From Rhodobacteraceae bacterium EL53 (GTDB lineage Bacteria > Pseudomonadota > Alphaproteobacteria > Rhodobacterales > Rhodobacteraceae), in the NCBI GenBank assembly GCA_900313015.1, contig OMPR01000007.1:166350-230349 (forward strand): DNA of 64,000 nucleotides. Reading direction: 5' to 3'. The position numbers and the translations under genes were made by a program. Shown here piece by piece: positions 44,408 through 53,746 of this stretch. The notes under the pieces were generated by a model. That model worked only from the letters and a program-made list of their open reading frames with translations. It did not search any database and was not told the DNA's origin. Each line of letters begins with the position of its first letter. The stretch's first letter is position 1.

Positions 44408-45421
44408 ATGAACAAGATTTTGACCGGCGCTGTTGCCGCTGCAGTCAGCTTTGCTTTTGTATCCGAAGCGGCTGCTGTTGAATGGAACGTATCCCTGTGG
44501 GGTAAGCGCCGTGCCTTTACCGAGCATGTTGAAAAACTGGCTGAATTGGTCAGCGAAAAGACGGGTGGCGAATTCACCCTCAACATCAGCTATGGTGGCT
44601 TGTCCAAGAACAAAGAAAACCTTGATGGGATTTCGATCGGGGCCTTCGAAATGGCGCAGTTCTGTGCTGGCTATCACCGGGACAAGAACCGTGCGATCAC
44701 CGTACTCGAGCTGCCGTTCTTGGGCGTAAGCAATCTGGATGAAGAAGTCGCGGTCAGCCAAGCGGTTTACAGCCACCCTGCCGTACAAGAGGAAATGGCA
44801 CAGTGGAGCGCGCGCCTTTTGATGCCGTCCCCGATGCCGCAATACAATATCGTTGGCACCGGCGAACCACGCGACCAACTGGCTGAATTCGACGGCATGC
44901 GTGTTCGCGCGACCGGCGGTATTGGTCAGGCATTCTCAGCTGTTGGTGGGGTTCCTACCTCGGTTACTGCCACCGAAGCCTATAATGCGATGGAATCTGG
45001 TGTCGTGGACACCGTGGCCTTTGCCCAGCACGCGCATCTGGCATATGGCACGATCAACAGGGCCGACTGGTGGACGTCGAACCTGAACCCAGGCACTGTG
45101 AATTGCCCGGTTGTTGTCAACATCGACGCCTATGAGGCGTTGAGCCCAGAGCACCGCGAGGCGCTGGATAGCTCGGTTGACGGCGCTGTAGGGCACTATC
45201 TTGAGAACTACGGTAAGCTCTTGGATAAATGGGACAGCGTTCTGACAGAAAAGAACGTAGCGAAGGTAGAGTTGGCCGAAGGTGAGCTGGATGCATTCCG
45301 CAAAGTCGCCGCTGATCCAATCCGTGAAAAGTGGATCGCTGACATGAGCGAACAGGGTCTGCCAGCACAGGATCTGTATGACCTGGTTATGGCGACGCTG
45401 AAACAACAACGCGGCAACTAA
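44408..45421 (+). CDS. dctP: TRAP transporter substrate-binding protein (DctP type)
   Basis: This 337-aa periplasmic receptor has a signal peptide (MNKILTGAVAAAVSFAFVSE, cleaved near AAA-VEW). It shows TRAP-DctP features: KLAELVSEKTGGEFTLNISY, RDQLAEFDGMRVRATGG (with the conserved arginine that clamps the ligand carboxylate) and the EAYNAMESGVVD block. GGGAGAG precedes ATG 44408. It is followed by a strong terminator at 45431 before the membrane subunits. The ligand is probably an organic acid but cannot be read. Confidence 0.92.
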   Translation: MNKILTGAVAAAVSFAFVSEAAAVEWNVSLWGKRRAFTEHVEKLAELVSEKTGGEFTLNISYGGLSKNKENLDGISIGAFEMAQFCAGYHRDKNRAITVLELPFLGVSNLDEEVAVSQAVYSHPAVQEEMAQWSARLLMPSPMPQYNIVGTGEPRDQLAEFDGMRVRATGGIGQAFSAVGGVPTSVTATEAYNAMESGVVDTVAFAQHAHLAYGTINRADWWTSNLNPGTVNCPVVVNIDAYEALSPEHREALDSSVDGAVGHYLENYGKLLDKWDSVLTEKNVAKVELAEGELDAFRKVAADPIREKWIADMSEQGLPAQDLYDLVMATLKQQRGN

Positions 45422-45430
45422 GATTGTTAA

Positions 45431-45459
45431 GCCGGGCGTGTTGAACGCCCGGCTTTTTT
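45431..45459 (+). terminator. Terminator/attenuator between dctP and dctQ
   Basis: A perfect 8-bp stem, GCCGGGCG with CGCCCGGC, and loop of 7 nt is followed by six T. Lying inside a three-gene operon, it would let the binding protein be made in excess over the membrane subunits. Confidence 0.9.
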
Positions 45460-45491
45460 ATCCTTCTGACATATCAAAAAGGAGTTCTGCG

Positions 45492-46121
45492 ATGGCAGGA
45501 CAAGCCTCGGTGCTGGAGGATCAGAGCTTGCTCAGCCGGTTCGACCGGTGGTTACTTTCGCTGGAGCAGGCCCTAGCCCTGTTGAGCGGTTTGGCGGTTT
45601 TCAGTTTGATGGTTCTGGCCGTGGTCTCGGTCGGTGGACGTAATGCGGCGAACATGCCTTTGCCCGGCTACGTCGATTGGATCGAACAGGTCATGCCCTT
45701 GGTTGCGTTCATGGGAATTTCCTATGTGCAGCGGGACGGCAGTCATATCCGTATGGACATTGTTGTTGGTCGTTTGCACGGGCGTGCGCTTTGGTTTGTG
45801 GAAATGCTGACAGTGCTGCTGGTACTGGTGTTGATGGTGGCGCTAGTTTGGGGCAGTTGGGCGCATTTCCAACGTTCGTTTGATTTCAGCGCCCCACTCT
45901 GGAGCCGGGACAGTTCGATCGATATTGGTATTCCAATCTGGCCTGCAAAATTGTTGGCACCTGTTGCGTTTTCAGTGCTGTGCGTGCGCTTGGTTTTGCA
46001 GGTTTGGGGCTATGGACGCGCCTTTGTTCTTGGCCTTGCCAACCCAGTTGCAGTGCCGCTGATCCAAGACACGGTGGCCCAAGCCGCCGCCGAAGCTGAA
46101 CAGCTTGAAGGGCAGGAATAG
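45492..46121 (+). CDS. dctQ: TRAP transporter small permease (DctQ type)
   Basis: This 209-aa inner-membrane protein has four hydrophobic segments, including LALLSGLAVFSLMVLAVVSV and MLTVLLVLVLMVALVWG. YVDWIEQVMPLVAFMGISY and the RDGSHIRMDI motif in the first half are standard for DctQ. ATG 45492 follows AAAAAGGAG. It is separated by 3 bp from dctM. It partners the large permease to couple substrate uptake to sodium. Confidence 0.92.
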   Translation: MAGQASVLEDQSLLSRFDRWLLSLEQALALLSGLAVFSLMVLAVVSVGGRNAANMPLPGYVDWIEQVMPLVAFMGISYVQRDGSHIRMDIVVGRLHGRALWFVEMLTVLLVLVLMVALVWGSWAHFQRSFDFSAPLWSRDSSIDIGIPIWPAKLLAPVAFSVLCVRLVLQVWGYGRAFVLGLANPVAVPLIQDTVAQAAAEAEQLEGQE

Positions 46122-46124
46122 ACC

Positions 46125-47528
46125 ATGGATTCAATTGATATTGGCCTTTGGGTCACGGGTGGTCTGCTGCTGATGGTAGTTCTAGGGATGCGGGTGGCTT
46201 TTGCTGCTGGCCTTGCTGGACTTGTAGGATTGGTTTGGATCTTCTGGGCCAAGTTTGGATATGCCCCCGACAAGTTGGGAAAGGCTGTAACTGTGTCGGT
46301 CAAGATCGCCGGGCAGGTGCCTCATTCCAAAGTGTCGAGTCAGGCGCTCAGCCTGATCCCCACGTTTATCCTGATCGGGTATCTCGCCTATTACGCTGGC
46401 CTGACCAAAGCGTTGTTCGAAGCTGCAAAGCGTTGGATTGCTTGGGTTCCCGGTGGGCTGGCGGTTTCAACTGTCTTTGCAACGGCTGGGTTTGCAGCCG
46501 TGTCTGGCGCTTCGGTTGCCACGTCTGCAGTGTTTGCGCGTATCGCGATTCCTGAAATGCTGGCTATTGGATACAACAAACGGTTCGCAGCTGGGGTGGT
46601 CGCGGCGGCTGGTACGCTCGCCTCTCTGATCCCGCCTTCAGCGATCTTGGTGATCTACGCCATCATCGTGGAACAGGACGTTGGTAAGCTGTTGCTAGCC
46701 GGTTTCATTCCCGGTGCGTTTAGTGCTGTTGTCTATGTACTGCTGATCGTTGGGATTGCCGTCATTTTTAAGAACGTCGGTCCCCCCGTCACCGGATTCA
46801 CATGGCGTCAGCGGTTTGAATCCTTGCCGGGTGCTTTGCCGATTGTCTTTGTGATTGTGATCATCATTTGCTTTGTCTACAATCCGTTTGGTGGCGACGC
46901 TTGGGGTACACCTACCGAAGGTGGCGCGCTCGGCGCGTTTGTGGTGTTCCTTATGGCGCTCTATCACGGAATGCGTTGGTCAGAGCTCAAGAACGCATTG
47001 TTAGAAACGGCCAAGCTGACGGTGATGATTTTCACCATCATTTGGGGCGTCCTGATTTATGTTCGATTCCTTGGGTTTGCGGATCTTCCAGGGGCGTTTG
47101 CCGATTGGATTACCTCGTTGACTATGTCGCCCATGCTGATCCTTGTGTGCATCCTGTTGGCCTATGCGGTGTTGGGGATGTTCATGGATGCCATTGGGAT
47201 GCTCTTGCTGACTCTGCCAGTGGTGTACCCGGCGGTAATGGCCCTGAATGGGGGAGAGGCGGTCACGGCAGCAGACAGCGCTTTTGGCATGTCTGGCACC
47301 ATGTGTGCGATCTGGTTTGGGATTTTGGTGGTGAAAATGGCTGAGTTCTGCCTGATCACGCCGCCCATTGGTCTGAACTGTTTTGTGGTTGCAGGTGTGC
47401 GCCCGGATCTAAGTGTTCAGGATGTATTCCGGGGGGTTATGCCGTTCTTTATCGCGGATGGTATTACCATCGCCCTGTTGGTGGCATTTCCAAGTATCGT
47501 GCTCTATCTGCCCAGATTGGCACAATAA
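46125..47528 (+). CDS. dctM: TRAP transporter large permease (DctM type)
   Basis: This 467-aa protein has about 12 transmembrane segments and the DctM signatures LSLIPTFILIGYLAYYAG, GFAAVSGASVATSAVFARIA and the Pro-rich AGTLASLIPPSAILVIYA. The C-terminal half shows MFMDAIGMLLLTLPVVYPAV and EFCLITPPIGLNCFVVAG. It is the sodium-dependent translocation subunit. The convergent hairpin at 47537 ends the operon. Confidence 0.94.
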   Translation: MDSIDIGLWVTGGLLLMVVLGMRVAFAAGLAGLVGLVWIFWAKFGYAPDKLGKAVTVSVKIAGQVPHSKVSSQALSLIPTFILIGYLAYYAGLTKALFEAAKRWIAWVPGGLAVSTVFATAGFAAVSGASVATSAVFARIAIPEMLAIGYNKRFAAGVVAAAGTLASLIPPSAILVIYAIIVEQDVGKLLLAGFIPGAFSAVVYVLLIVGIAVIFKNVGPPVTGFTWRQRFESLPGALPIVFVIVIIICFVYNPFGGDAWGTPTEGGALGAFVVFLMALYHGMRWSELKNALLETAKLTVMIFTIIWGVLIYVRFLGFADLPGAFADWITSLTMSPMLILVCILLAYAVLGMFMDAIGMLLLTLPVVYPAVMALNGGEAVTAADSAFGMSGTMCAIWFGILVVKMAEFCLITPPIGLNCFVVAGVRPDLSVQDVFRGVMPFFIADGITIALLVAFPSIVLYLPRLAQ

Positions 47529-47536
47529 GGCGAAAG

Positions 47537-47566
47537 GGATGCAGGCCAGCGTATCGGCCTGCATCC
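47537..47566. terminator. Bidirectional terminator between dctM and the porin-like gene
   Basis: A perfect 11-bp stem, GGATGCAGGCC with GGCCTGCATCC, and loop of 8 nt is flanked by AAATTTC on the plus side. It lies between convergent genes and may serve both. Confidence 0.8.
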
Positions 47567-47572
47567 AAATTT

Positions 47573-48283
47573 CTATAGGCCGGGCAACCGGTCGATAATC
47601 GCACGACGGTCAAACGTTGTGCCGGGCTTTTCACCCAGGTTGAATTTCAGACCGATGCCGACAAACGCATCGTTTGAGCTGGAATTTGACACACGCGCGT
47701 TCCCACCACCGAATTCGCCATACAGGCTTACACCGCTGCCGAAATCATAATCCGCGCCAATCGCCAACCGTGTCATGTTCGCACCGTTGTTGTTGTCGAG
47801 CCAATCAACCGAGGCACGCAGGTTGATCCGATCGCCAACATCACTGTCGATCACTCCACCCAGCATAGTGGCGTTTTGACCGTTTACCTTGCCCCGTGAG
47901 AAATACCCTTCGACACCGACATTCGCGAAATCATAGGTCGCTTCTAACCCATAGAAGTTGCGATCTAGCGAGGGCTCGTTTTCGGTTCCCCAGAACGCGC
48001 CAATGGCCCCATCATAGTTAAATTTGTAGATCCCGTGCACAGTCGCTGCATTTGCGCTCGTGTTGCTTTGACCGAATTTATAATATCCCAGATCCACCTG
48101 TGTGGCGACCGCGTCACCAAAGCCCACTTCGAACGAACCGCGCAGTGCTTGTCGGGTTCCTTTGGAGTTGTTTGTGAATTGATAATGGGACACATCCACA
48201 TTGGCCCCGGTGAGTTCCACTGCACCAAGCCCCTGAGGCATGAGTCCCGCGACGAGCATAGCCGCCACTGCCCGCATTTTCAT
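47573..48283 (-). CDS. Porin-like outer-membrane protein
   Basis: The 236-aa product has a short signal peptide (hydrophobic to about residue 20, GLGAVE). It then has strongly alternating beta strands such as ATQVDLGYYKFGQ, YGLEATYDFANVGVEGYFS and GVSLYGEFGGG, as in small outer-membrane barrels. It ends in a soluble-looking tail (RAIIDRLPGL) rather than an aromatic residue, which is odd for a barrel that uses BAM. It could instead be an autotransporter-like or Omp_b-type protein. Function unknown. Confidence 0.65.
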   Translation of the reverse strand: MKMRAVAAMLVAGLMPQGLGAVELTGANVDVSHYQFTNNSKGTRQALRGSFEVGFGDAVATQVDLGYYKFGQSNTSANAATVHGIYKFNYDGAIGAFWGTENEPSLDRNFYGLEATYDFANVGVEGYFSRGKVNGQNATMLGGVIDSDVGDRINLRASVDWLDNNNGANMTRLAIGADYDFGSGVSLYGEFGGGNARVSNSSSNDAFVGIGLKFNLGEKPGTTFDRRAIIDRLPGL

Positions 48284-48685
48284 TTGACTGCTCCTTTAGT
48301 CGTTGCGCATCTGCGCAGGCGCTTTTCGCGCTCTGTCTCCCTGTCTATGCAAGAAAGCGAATCAGGTAAAGAGTCTTGATTCCAAAGTCGAAACCCCTTG
48401 ACGGAGTGATCTGATGAGGCAGGTTTGGGAGTTGAACGTAAACTTAAGTGATTTGGATGTTGTCGAGCAGTCTCTGCAACCTAGGTAAGCTGCCTTGATT
48501 TACACTGGCTTCTCGCCGGCGAGCCGTGTTGACCAAAGGGGCCGTTCCAGCAGCACGACTGTGCACGGGATCTAGGTGGGAATTGAGTGAAAAGGGCAGG
48601 TGTGTGAAAGAGGGCCCAAAGACGTAGCCCTCTTCGCATCTGGCGCCCTTCGAAAAAGGTGCCAGATTTTGTGTGAGTCAAAAGA
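48284..48685. other. Intergenic region with two hairpins downstream of the iron alcohol dehydrogenase gene
   Basis: About 400 bp without a gene. It contains AGAGGGC/GCCCTCT (48609-48633) and TCTGGCGCC/GGTGCCAGA with loop CTTCGAAAAA (48639-48666, followed by TTTT on the plus strand). These are likely the transcript end for the minus-strand catabolic operon, though the minus side has no T run. A 12-bp palindrome CTCGCCGGCGAG lies at 48512-48523. Confidence 0.5.
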
Positions 48686-49831
48686 TTAGAGACAGGCTTC
48701 GAAAAGTGCCCGTGTGTTTTCTTTTGTCATTTCCACAGGGTTGCCACCGGTGGAGGGGTCGTTGAGGGCATCGCGGACAAGAACATCGATGTCGGGGTCT
48801 TTGACGCCGAGTTCGGTCAATGTTTTGGGGATGCCAAGGCTATCGTTCAGGGTGTCAACGTAAGCTGCAAAGCCATCAAAGCCACTATCGATCCCCAAAT
48901 AGGCGGCCGCTTGCGTCAGGACGCCTTCGGCTGCCGGGCGGTTAAATTGCAAGACAGCGGGCATACAAACGGCGTTGGTCGTGCCGTGATGCGTGTGGTG
49001 GTGCGCGCCAATGGGGTGGGACAAAGCGTGGATCGCGCCCAACCCCTTTTGGAACGCAGTCGCACCCATTGCGGCGGCGGACATCATATGCGCGCGGGCC
49101 TCTAAATCGCTGCCATCGGCATAAGCGCGGGGCAGGTAGTCTTTGACCAGACGCATGCCTTCGAGTGCCATACCTTGCGACATGGGGTGGTAATGGGGCG
49201 AGCAGAACGCCTCGACACAGTGGGCAAACGCATCAAGACCGGTTCCGGCGGTGATGAACTTGGGCATGCCCATGGTCAGTTCGGGGTCGCAGATCACGAC
49301 GGCGGGCAGCATTTTGGGGTGGAAGATGATCTTTTTCTCGTGGGTCACCGAATTGGTGATAACACCCGCGCGACCTACTTCGGAGCCGGTGCCAGCAGTT
49401 GTTGGCACGGCCACAATGGGGTGAATGCCCGCCGGGTCAGCGCGTGTCCACCAATCCCCAATGTCTTCGAAATCCCATAAAGGGCGGGTTTGACCGGCCA
49501 TAAAGGCCAGCGTTTTGCCCAGATCCAGACCCGAGCCACCGCCAAACGCGATCACACCGTCAAATCCACCCTCACGGTAGGCAGCCAAGCCCGCTTCGAC
49601 GTTTTTCTCGTTCGGGTTCGGGTCAACGTCCGAGAACATTGCGCGTCCCAGACCGGCGGCCTCTAACAGGTCGAGCGTGCTCTGCGTGATCGGCAGGTCG
49701 GCAAGACCTTTGTCAGTGACCAACAGGGGTTTGGAAATACCTGCAGCAGCGCAGGCATCCGCGATTTCAGAAATGCGACCGGCGCCAAAGCGCATCGCGG
49801 TGGGGTAGGACCAGTTGCCAACCAGGTTCAT
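48686..49831 (-). CDS. Iron-containing alcohol dehydrogenase
   Basis: This 381-aa group III (Fe-ADH) enzyme has the NAD site GGGSGLDLGKTLA, the PTTAGTGSEVGRAG segment, and metal-binding residues in FAHCVEAF (with D and H nearby) and SHPIGAHHHTHHG. It starts 4 bp after the aldehyde dehydrogenase stop and ends the operon. In the proposed pathway it would oxidise an alcohol group, for example of a gamma-glutamylated alkanolamine, to the aldehyde used by the next enzyme. Substrate is inferred from context only. Confidence 0.9.
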   Translation of the reverse strand: MNLVGNWSYPTAMRFGAGRISEIADACAAAGISKPLLVTDKGLADLPITQSTLDLLEAAGLGRAMFSDVDPNPNEKNVEAGLAAYREGGFDGVIAFGGGSGLDLGKTLAFMAGQTRPLWDFEDIGDWWTRADPAGIHPIVAVPTTAGTGSEVGRAGVITNSVTHEKKIIFHPKMLPAVVICDPELTMGMPKFITAGTGLDAFAHCVEAFCSPHYHPMSQGMALEGMRLVKDYLPRAYADGSDLEARAHMMSAAAMGATAFQKGLGAIHALSHPIGAHHHTHHGTTNAVCMPAVLQFNRPAAEGVLTQAAAYLGIDSGFDGFAAYVDTLNDSLGIPKTLTELGVKDPDIDVLVRDALNDPSTGGNPVEMTKENTRALFEACL

Positions 49832-49835
49832 GAGA

Positions 49836-51212
49836 TCAGCCTTTTTTCAGGTGGTAGGATTTGGGACGGGTCAGAGCATGAAAGCCCAGCACGGACAAGC
49901 CCGCGCCACGTCCGGTGTCTTTGCAGCCGGTCCAGCACAGGCCGGGATCCAGATAGTCGCAACGGTTCATGAACACGGTGCCGGTTTCAAGTTGCGCGCC
50001 AAGTTCGTTAGCCTTGTCGGCATCAGCAGTCCAGATCGAAGCGGTCAGGCCAAACTGACTGTCATTCATCAAGGCAATAGCTTGTTCGTCGCTTTCGACT
50101 TTCATGATGCCAACAACAGGACCAAAGCTTTCGTCCTGCATCACGCGCATGTCGTGGGTGACGTTGGTCAGGATCTGGGGCGTCAGATAGGCGCCGCCAT
50201 CGTCGGCCTTCATCGTGTCGATATGGGCGACTGCACCTGCTTCAATAGCCTCGGCAATTTGTGCGCGGACTTCGGTGGCGAACCGGACATGGGCCATTGG
50301 ACCCATAGTGGTGTCCGCTTCAAGCGGGTTGCCCAGCTTATAGGTATTCACCAGCGCCACAGCTTTTTCCACAAAGGCGTCATACAGGCTCTCGTGGACA
50401 TAAATCCGTTCGATCCCACAGCAGCACTGACCGGAGTTGAACATCGCCCCGTCGATCAGCGTGTCCACGGCGGCATCCAAATTGGCATCGGCACGCACAT
50501 ATCCGGGGTCTTTGCCACCCAGTTCGGTGGAAACCGGGATAAAGGTCCCCGCCGCCGCGCGTTCCATCGCTTGGCCACCGCGTACGGAGCCCGTGAAGTT
50601 CACAAAGTTCACCTTGCGGCGCGCGATCAGCTCGGACGTGGTGTCGTGATCCAGGAACAGGTTCTGGAACACATCGTCGGGAATGCCAGCGGTGTGAAAC
50701 GCCTCGGCCAGCCGTTCGCCAACTTGCAGCGTTTGCGCCGCGTGCTTCAGCAGCACGGTATTGCCCGCGATCAGGGCCGGAGCCACGGTGTTGATCGCGG
50801 TCATGTAGGGGTAATTCCATGGCGCTACGACCAACACCACACCATGGGCCTCGTGTTCGATCTTACGCAGGAACGCATCGCTGTCTTCGACCACAATAGG
50901 GGCAAGGGCGGTTTCGGCGATGTCAGCCATATGGGATGCGCGCTCGTTAAATCCACCAAACTCCCCCCCATAGCGAACAGGGCGACCCATCTGATGGGCC
51001 AATTCCAACGCCATGCGGTCTTGATCCTTGCCGATTTCGGCAACGGCGGCGCGCACTAAGGCAATACGTTCAGCCAATGGTCGCGCGGCCCAAGCGGGTT
51101 GCGCTGTCTTTGCACGGCTTGCCGCTGCCAAGGCTTCATCGAGGTTGGCAAGTGGGCGTTCGATATAGACCGATCCATCGATCGGTGAGGTACATTTGAC
51201 TGTATTCGTCAT
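49836..51212 (-). CDS. NAD(P)-dependent aldehyde dehydrogenase
   Basis: This 458-aa enzyme of the ALDH superfamily oxidises an aldehyde to its acid. The catalytic cysteine is in SGQCCCGIERIYV, the general-base glutamate in STELGGKDPGYV, and the cofactor segment in VAPWNYPYMTAINTVAPAL. The run of three cysteines at the active site (QCCCG) is unusual but seen in some members. It is 3 bp downstream of the glutamine-synthetase-like gene and 4 bp upstream of the Fe-ADH gene. The substrate is unknown. Confidence 0.93.
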   Translation of the reverse strand: MTNTVKCTSPIDGSVYIERPLANLDEALAAASRAKTAQPAWAARPLAERIALVRAAVAEIGKDQDRMALELAHQMGRPVRYGGEFGGFNERASHMADIAETALAPIVVEDSDAFLRKIEHEAHGVVLVVAPWNYPYMTAINTVAPALIAGNTVLLKHAAQTLQVGERLAEAFHTAGIPDDVFQNLFLDHDTTSELIARRKVNFVNFTGSVRGGQAMERAAAGTFIPVSTELGGKDPGYVRADANLDAAVDTLIDGAMFNSGQCCCGIERIYVHESLYDAFVEKAVALVNTYKLGNPLEADTTMGPMAHVRFATEVRAQIAEAIEAGAVAHIDTMKADDGGAYLTPQILTNVTHDMRVMQDESFGPVVGIMKVESDEQAIALMNDSQFGLTASIWTADADKANELGAQLETGTVFMNRCDYLDPGLCWTGCKDTGRGAGLSVLGFHALTRPKSYHLKKG

Positions 51213-51215
51213 GTC

Positions 51216-52580
51216 TTAGGCCTTTTCAAAACCACGGGCGATTTCCCAATCGGTGACCACCCGGTCAAATTCTTCCTGTTCCCATTCGGCGCAGCGCGTG
51301 TAGTGATCAACCACCCAGTCGCCCATCGCAGAGCGCAGCATGTCGGACCCACGCAGGGTTTCGACCGCATCGCGCAGGGTGCGTGGAATTTCGCGTGCAT
51401 CGCTGTCCTCATAGAGGTCCCCGGCGGTGGGCGCGGCAAGCTCCAGTTTGTCTTCGATGCCTTTCAGACCTGCGGCCAGCAATGCGGCTTGTGCAAGGTA
51501 TGGGTTCAGATCAGATCCGCCGATCCGGCACTCCATCCGCACGCCTTTGGTGTTTTCACCACACATACGGAACCCGGCGGTGCGGTTGTCCACTGACCAG
51601 ACGGTTTTGGTGGGCGCAAATGTGCCCTTCATGAATCGTTTGTAGCTGTTCACATAGGGCGCGAGAAAGAACGTGTAGTCAGGTGCGTATTTGATCATGC
51701 CCGCGCAAAATTGGCGACCAAGTTCGGACAAGCCATGCGGTGCGTCTTTGTCATAGAATTCGGGGCTGCCATCGCGCCACAGGGACAAGTGTACATGGCT
51801 GGCTGATCCGACCCGGTCATGGTGCCATTTGGGCAGGAACGATGCCGCGTGACCATGCATATGCGCGATTTCTTTGGTCGCATGCTTGGCGATCGTGTGA
51901 TTGTCAGCACAGGCGAGCGCGTCGGCATAGCGAATGTTCAACTCTTCCTGACCGGCCTCGGCTTCGCCTTTGGTGTTTTCGACCGGGATACCCGCCGCAA
52001 AGAGGTGATTGCGGATTGGCCGCATCACGTGCTCTTCTTTGGTGGTTTGCAGGATGTGGTAATCTTCGTTGTAGCCGGAAATTGGCTTCAGATCGCGAAA
52101 CCCGGTCTTGCGGATTTCATCAAAAGTCTGTTCGAACAGGAAAAACTCCAGTTCAGTCGCCATCATTGGGGTCAGGCCCATCGCCTCGGCCCGGGCAATT
52201 TGTGCCTGCAGGATTTGACGGGGGGAATGCAGCACGGGTTCATGTGTGTGGTGGTCCAGCATGTCACACAGGACCATGACCGTGCCTTCTAACCATGGCA
52301 CCGGGCGCAGGGTTTCCAGATCCGGTTTCATCACGTAATCGCCGTACCCTGCCTCCCAACTGGTGGCTTTGTAGCCATCAGGGGTGGCCATTTCCAGATC
52401 GGTGGCCAGCAGGTAGTTACAGCAATGGGTTTCTTCCCATGCTGTGTCGATAAAGTTCTGGACGTGGTAGCGTTTGCCCATCAGGCGGCCCTGCATGTCC
52501 ACAAGGCAAACCAGAACTGTGTCAACGTCGCCGTTGGCTGCTTGCGCCTTGAGCGCCTCAAAAGACAGGGGAGCCGTCAT
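51216..52580 (-). CDS. Glutamine-synthetase-like ligase (probable gamma-glutamylamine synthetase)
   Basis: This 454-aa protein has the GS fold: beta-grasp start (VCLVDMQGRLMGKRYHVQNF), the metal/glutamate block ELEFFLFEQTFDEI, NTKGEAEAGQEELNIRYADA, the ATP-side KWHHDRVGSASHVHLSLW, and the Arg-rich NRTAGFRMCGENTKGVRMECR. It belongs with type III/GS-like ligases such as PuuA/IpuC rather than GlnA: there is no adenylylation loop and the sequence around ASFLPKW is the GS-like form. It would attach glutamate to an amine using ATP. I use ATG 52580, after GGAAAGAG; the frame extends to 52634. Amine specificity is unknown. Confidence 0.85.
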   Translation of the reverse strand: MTAPLSFEALKAQAANGDVDTVLVCLVDMQGRLMGKRYHVQNFIDTAWEETHCCNYLLATDLEMATPDGYKATSWEAGYGDYVMKPDLETLRPVPWLEGTVMVLCDMLDHHTHEPVLHSPRQILQAQIARAEAMGLTPMMATELEFFLFEQTFDEIRKTGFRDLKPISGYNEDYHILQTTKEEHVMRPIRNHLFAAGIPVENTKGEAEAGQEELNIRYADALACADNHTIAKHATKEIAHMHGHAASFLPKWHHDRVGSASHVHLSLWRDGSPEFYDKDAPHGLSELGRQFCAGMIKYAPDYTFFLAPYVNSYKRFMKGTFAPTKTVWSVDNRTAGFRMCGENTKGVRMECRIGGSDLNPYLAQAALLAAGLKGIEDKLELAAPTAGDLYEDSDAREIPRTLRDAVETLRGSDMLRSAMGDWVVDHYTRCAEWEQEEFDRVVTDWEIARGFEKA

Positions 52581-52659
52581 GGTGTCTCTTTCCGTATCAT
52601 ACATAAAGTGGGGCAGGGCGCCGACATCCGGCACCCCGCAAGAGTTTTAAGGTAAGCGA

Positions 52660-53694
52660 TTAACCGTAGCGGTAAGGACGGCCGGCTTTGATCATGTCAG
52701 CGTTATACTGTTTGATGATCTTGACGACCTTGGCTTTGGTTTCGGACTCGGCAGCGATTTCGTCCCAGAATTTGACAGCCGCATCTTCGACGGTTGCCCA
52801 TTCTGCATCTGGGATCGTTGTCAGTTCCATCTTGGGTCCATTGACGCGCAGCGATGCTTCGCCGCCCCAATACCACCACTGACGATAGTAATGTGATTGG
52901 TCACAGCAGACGCGGAACAGCGCCTGCAGATCTTCGGGCAGTTCGTTCCAACGATCTTGGTTGGCAAAGAACGATCCGGCCCATGCGCCCGAGATGTTAT
53001 TGGTCAGGAAGTAGTTGGTCACGTCAGCCCAACCCACGGTGTAGTCTTCGGTGATGCCGGACCATGCAATGCCGTCCAGCTCGCCAGTCTGCATCGCAAC
53101 TTCGATGTCTTCCCATGGTAGGGAAACTGGTACGACGCCGAATTGGCTGAGGAAGCGGCCCGCCGTTGGGAAGGTAAAGACGCGTTTGCCTTTCAGGTCT
53201 TCCAAGGACCGGATTGGGTCTTTGGTTGCGAAATGGCAAGGGTCCCAGGATCCGGCGCTGATGTGCTTGACGCCAACCTTGGAATATTCTTCGTCCCAGA
53301 TTTCGTTCAGGCCATACTGGTTAAACAGGACTGGCACGTCGAGCGAGTAGCGTGACGCGAAGGGGAAGTAGCCCCCAAAAACGGTAACTTCGGTGGGCGA
53401 GGCCATCGAGTCATCATCAGACTGTACCGCATCAATCGTGCCACGCTGCATGGCGCGGAACAGCTCACCCGTTGGGACCAACTGATCGGCATAGAACAGT
53501 TCGATCTGCATCCGGTCGCCGGCGATTTTGTTGAACATGTTGATCGCAGGATCAATCACGTGTTCAGCCAATGCGGCGCCCGCATATGTTTGCATCCGCC
53601 ACTTGATGGTCGATTGCGCGATGGCCGGAGTGGCCAGCGGTGCGGCCGCTGCGCCAACGGCGGCTGTGGTTAGAAACTTACGTCTTGTCGTCAT
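52660..53694 (-). CDS. TRAP transporter substrate-binding protein, Tat-exported
   Basis: The 344-aa periplasmic receptor has a twin-arginine signal (MTTRRKFLTTAAVGAAAAPL, cleaved near AIAQ), suggesting folding before export. DctP-family parts are RMQTYAGAALAEHVIDPAI, IRSLEDLKGKRVFTFPTAGR and AMQTGELDGIAWSG. The binding pocket is tryptophan-rich (WYWGGEASLRVN). It starts after GGGAGAAG, 52 bp below dctM on the same strand, and is separated by 80 bp from the ligase gene. It probably imports the substrate of the catabolic operon or a related compound. Confidence 0.92.
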   Translation of the reverse strand: MTTRRKFLTTAAVGAAAAPLATPAIAQSTIKWRMQTYAGAALAEHVIDPAINMFNKIAGDRMQIELFYADQLVPTGELFRAMQRGTIDAVQSDDDSMASPTEVTVFGGYFPFASRYSLDVPVLFNQYGLNEIWDEEYSKVGVKHISAGSWDPCHFATKDPIRSLEDLKGKRVFTFPTAGRFLSQFGVVPVSLPWEDIEVAMQTGELDGIAWSGITEDYTVGWADVTNYFLTNNISGAWAGSFFANQDRWNELPEDLQALFRVCCDQSHYYRQWWYWGGEASLRVNGPKMELTTIPDAEWATVEDAAVKFWDEIAAESETKAKVVKIIKQYNADMIKAGRPYRYG

Positions 53695-53746
53695 CTTTCT
53701 TCTCCCGTTGAAATTGATTGGATTTGGTGCCCCGGTGGATCCAGGA

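Noticed and set aside
49815-51059. Plus-strand open frame opposite the aldehyde dehydrogenase
   Set aside because: The ALDH active-site motifs on the minus strand leave no doubt; the plus frame matches nothing I know.
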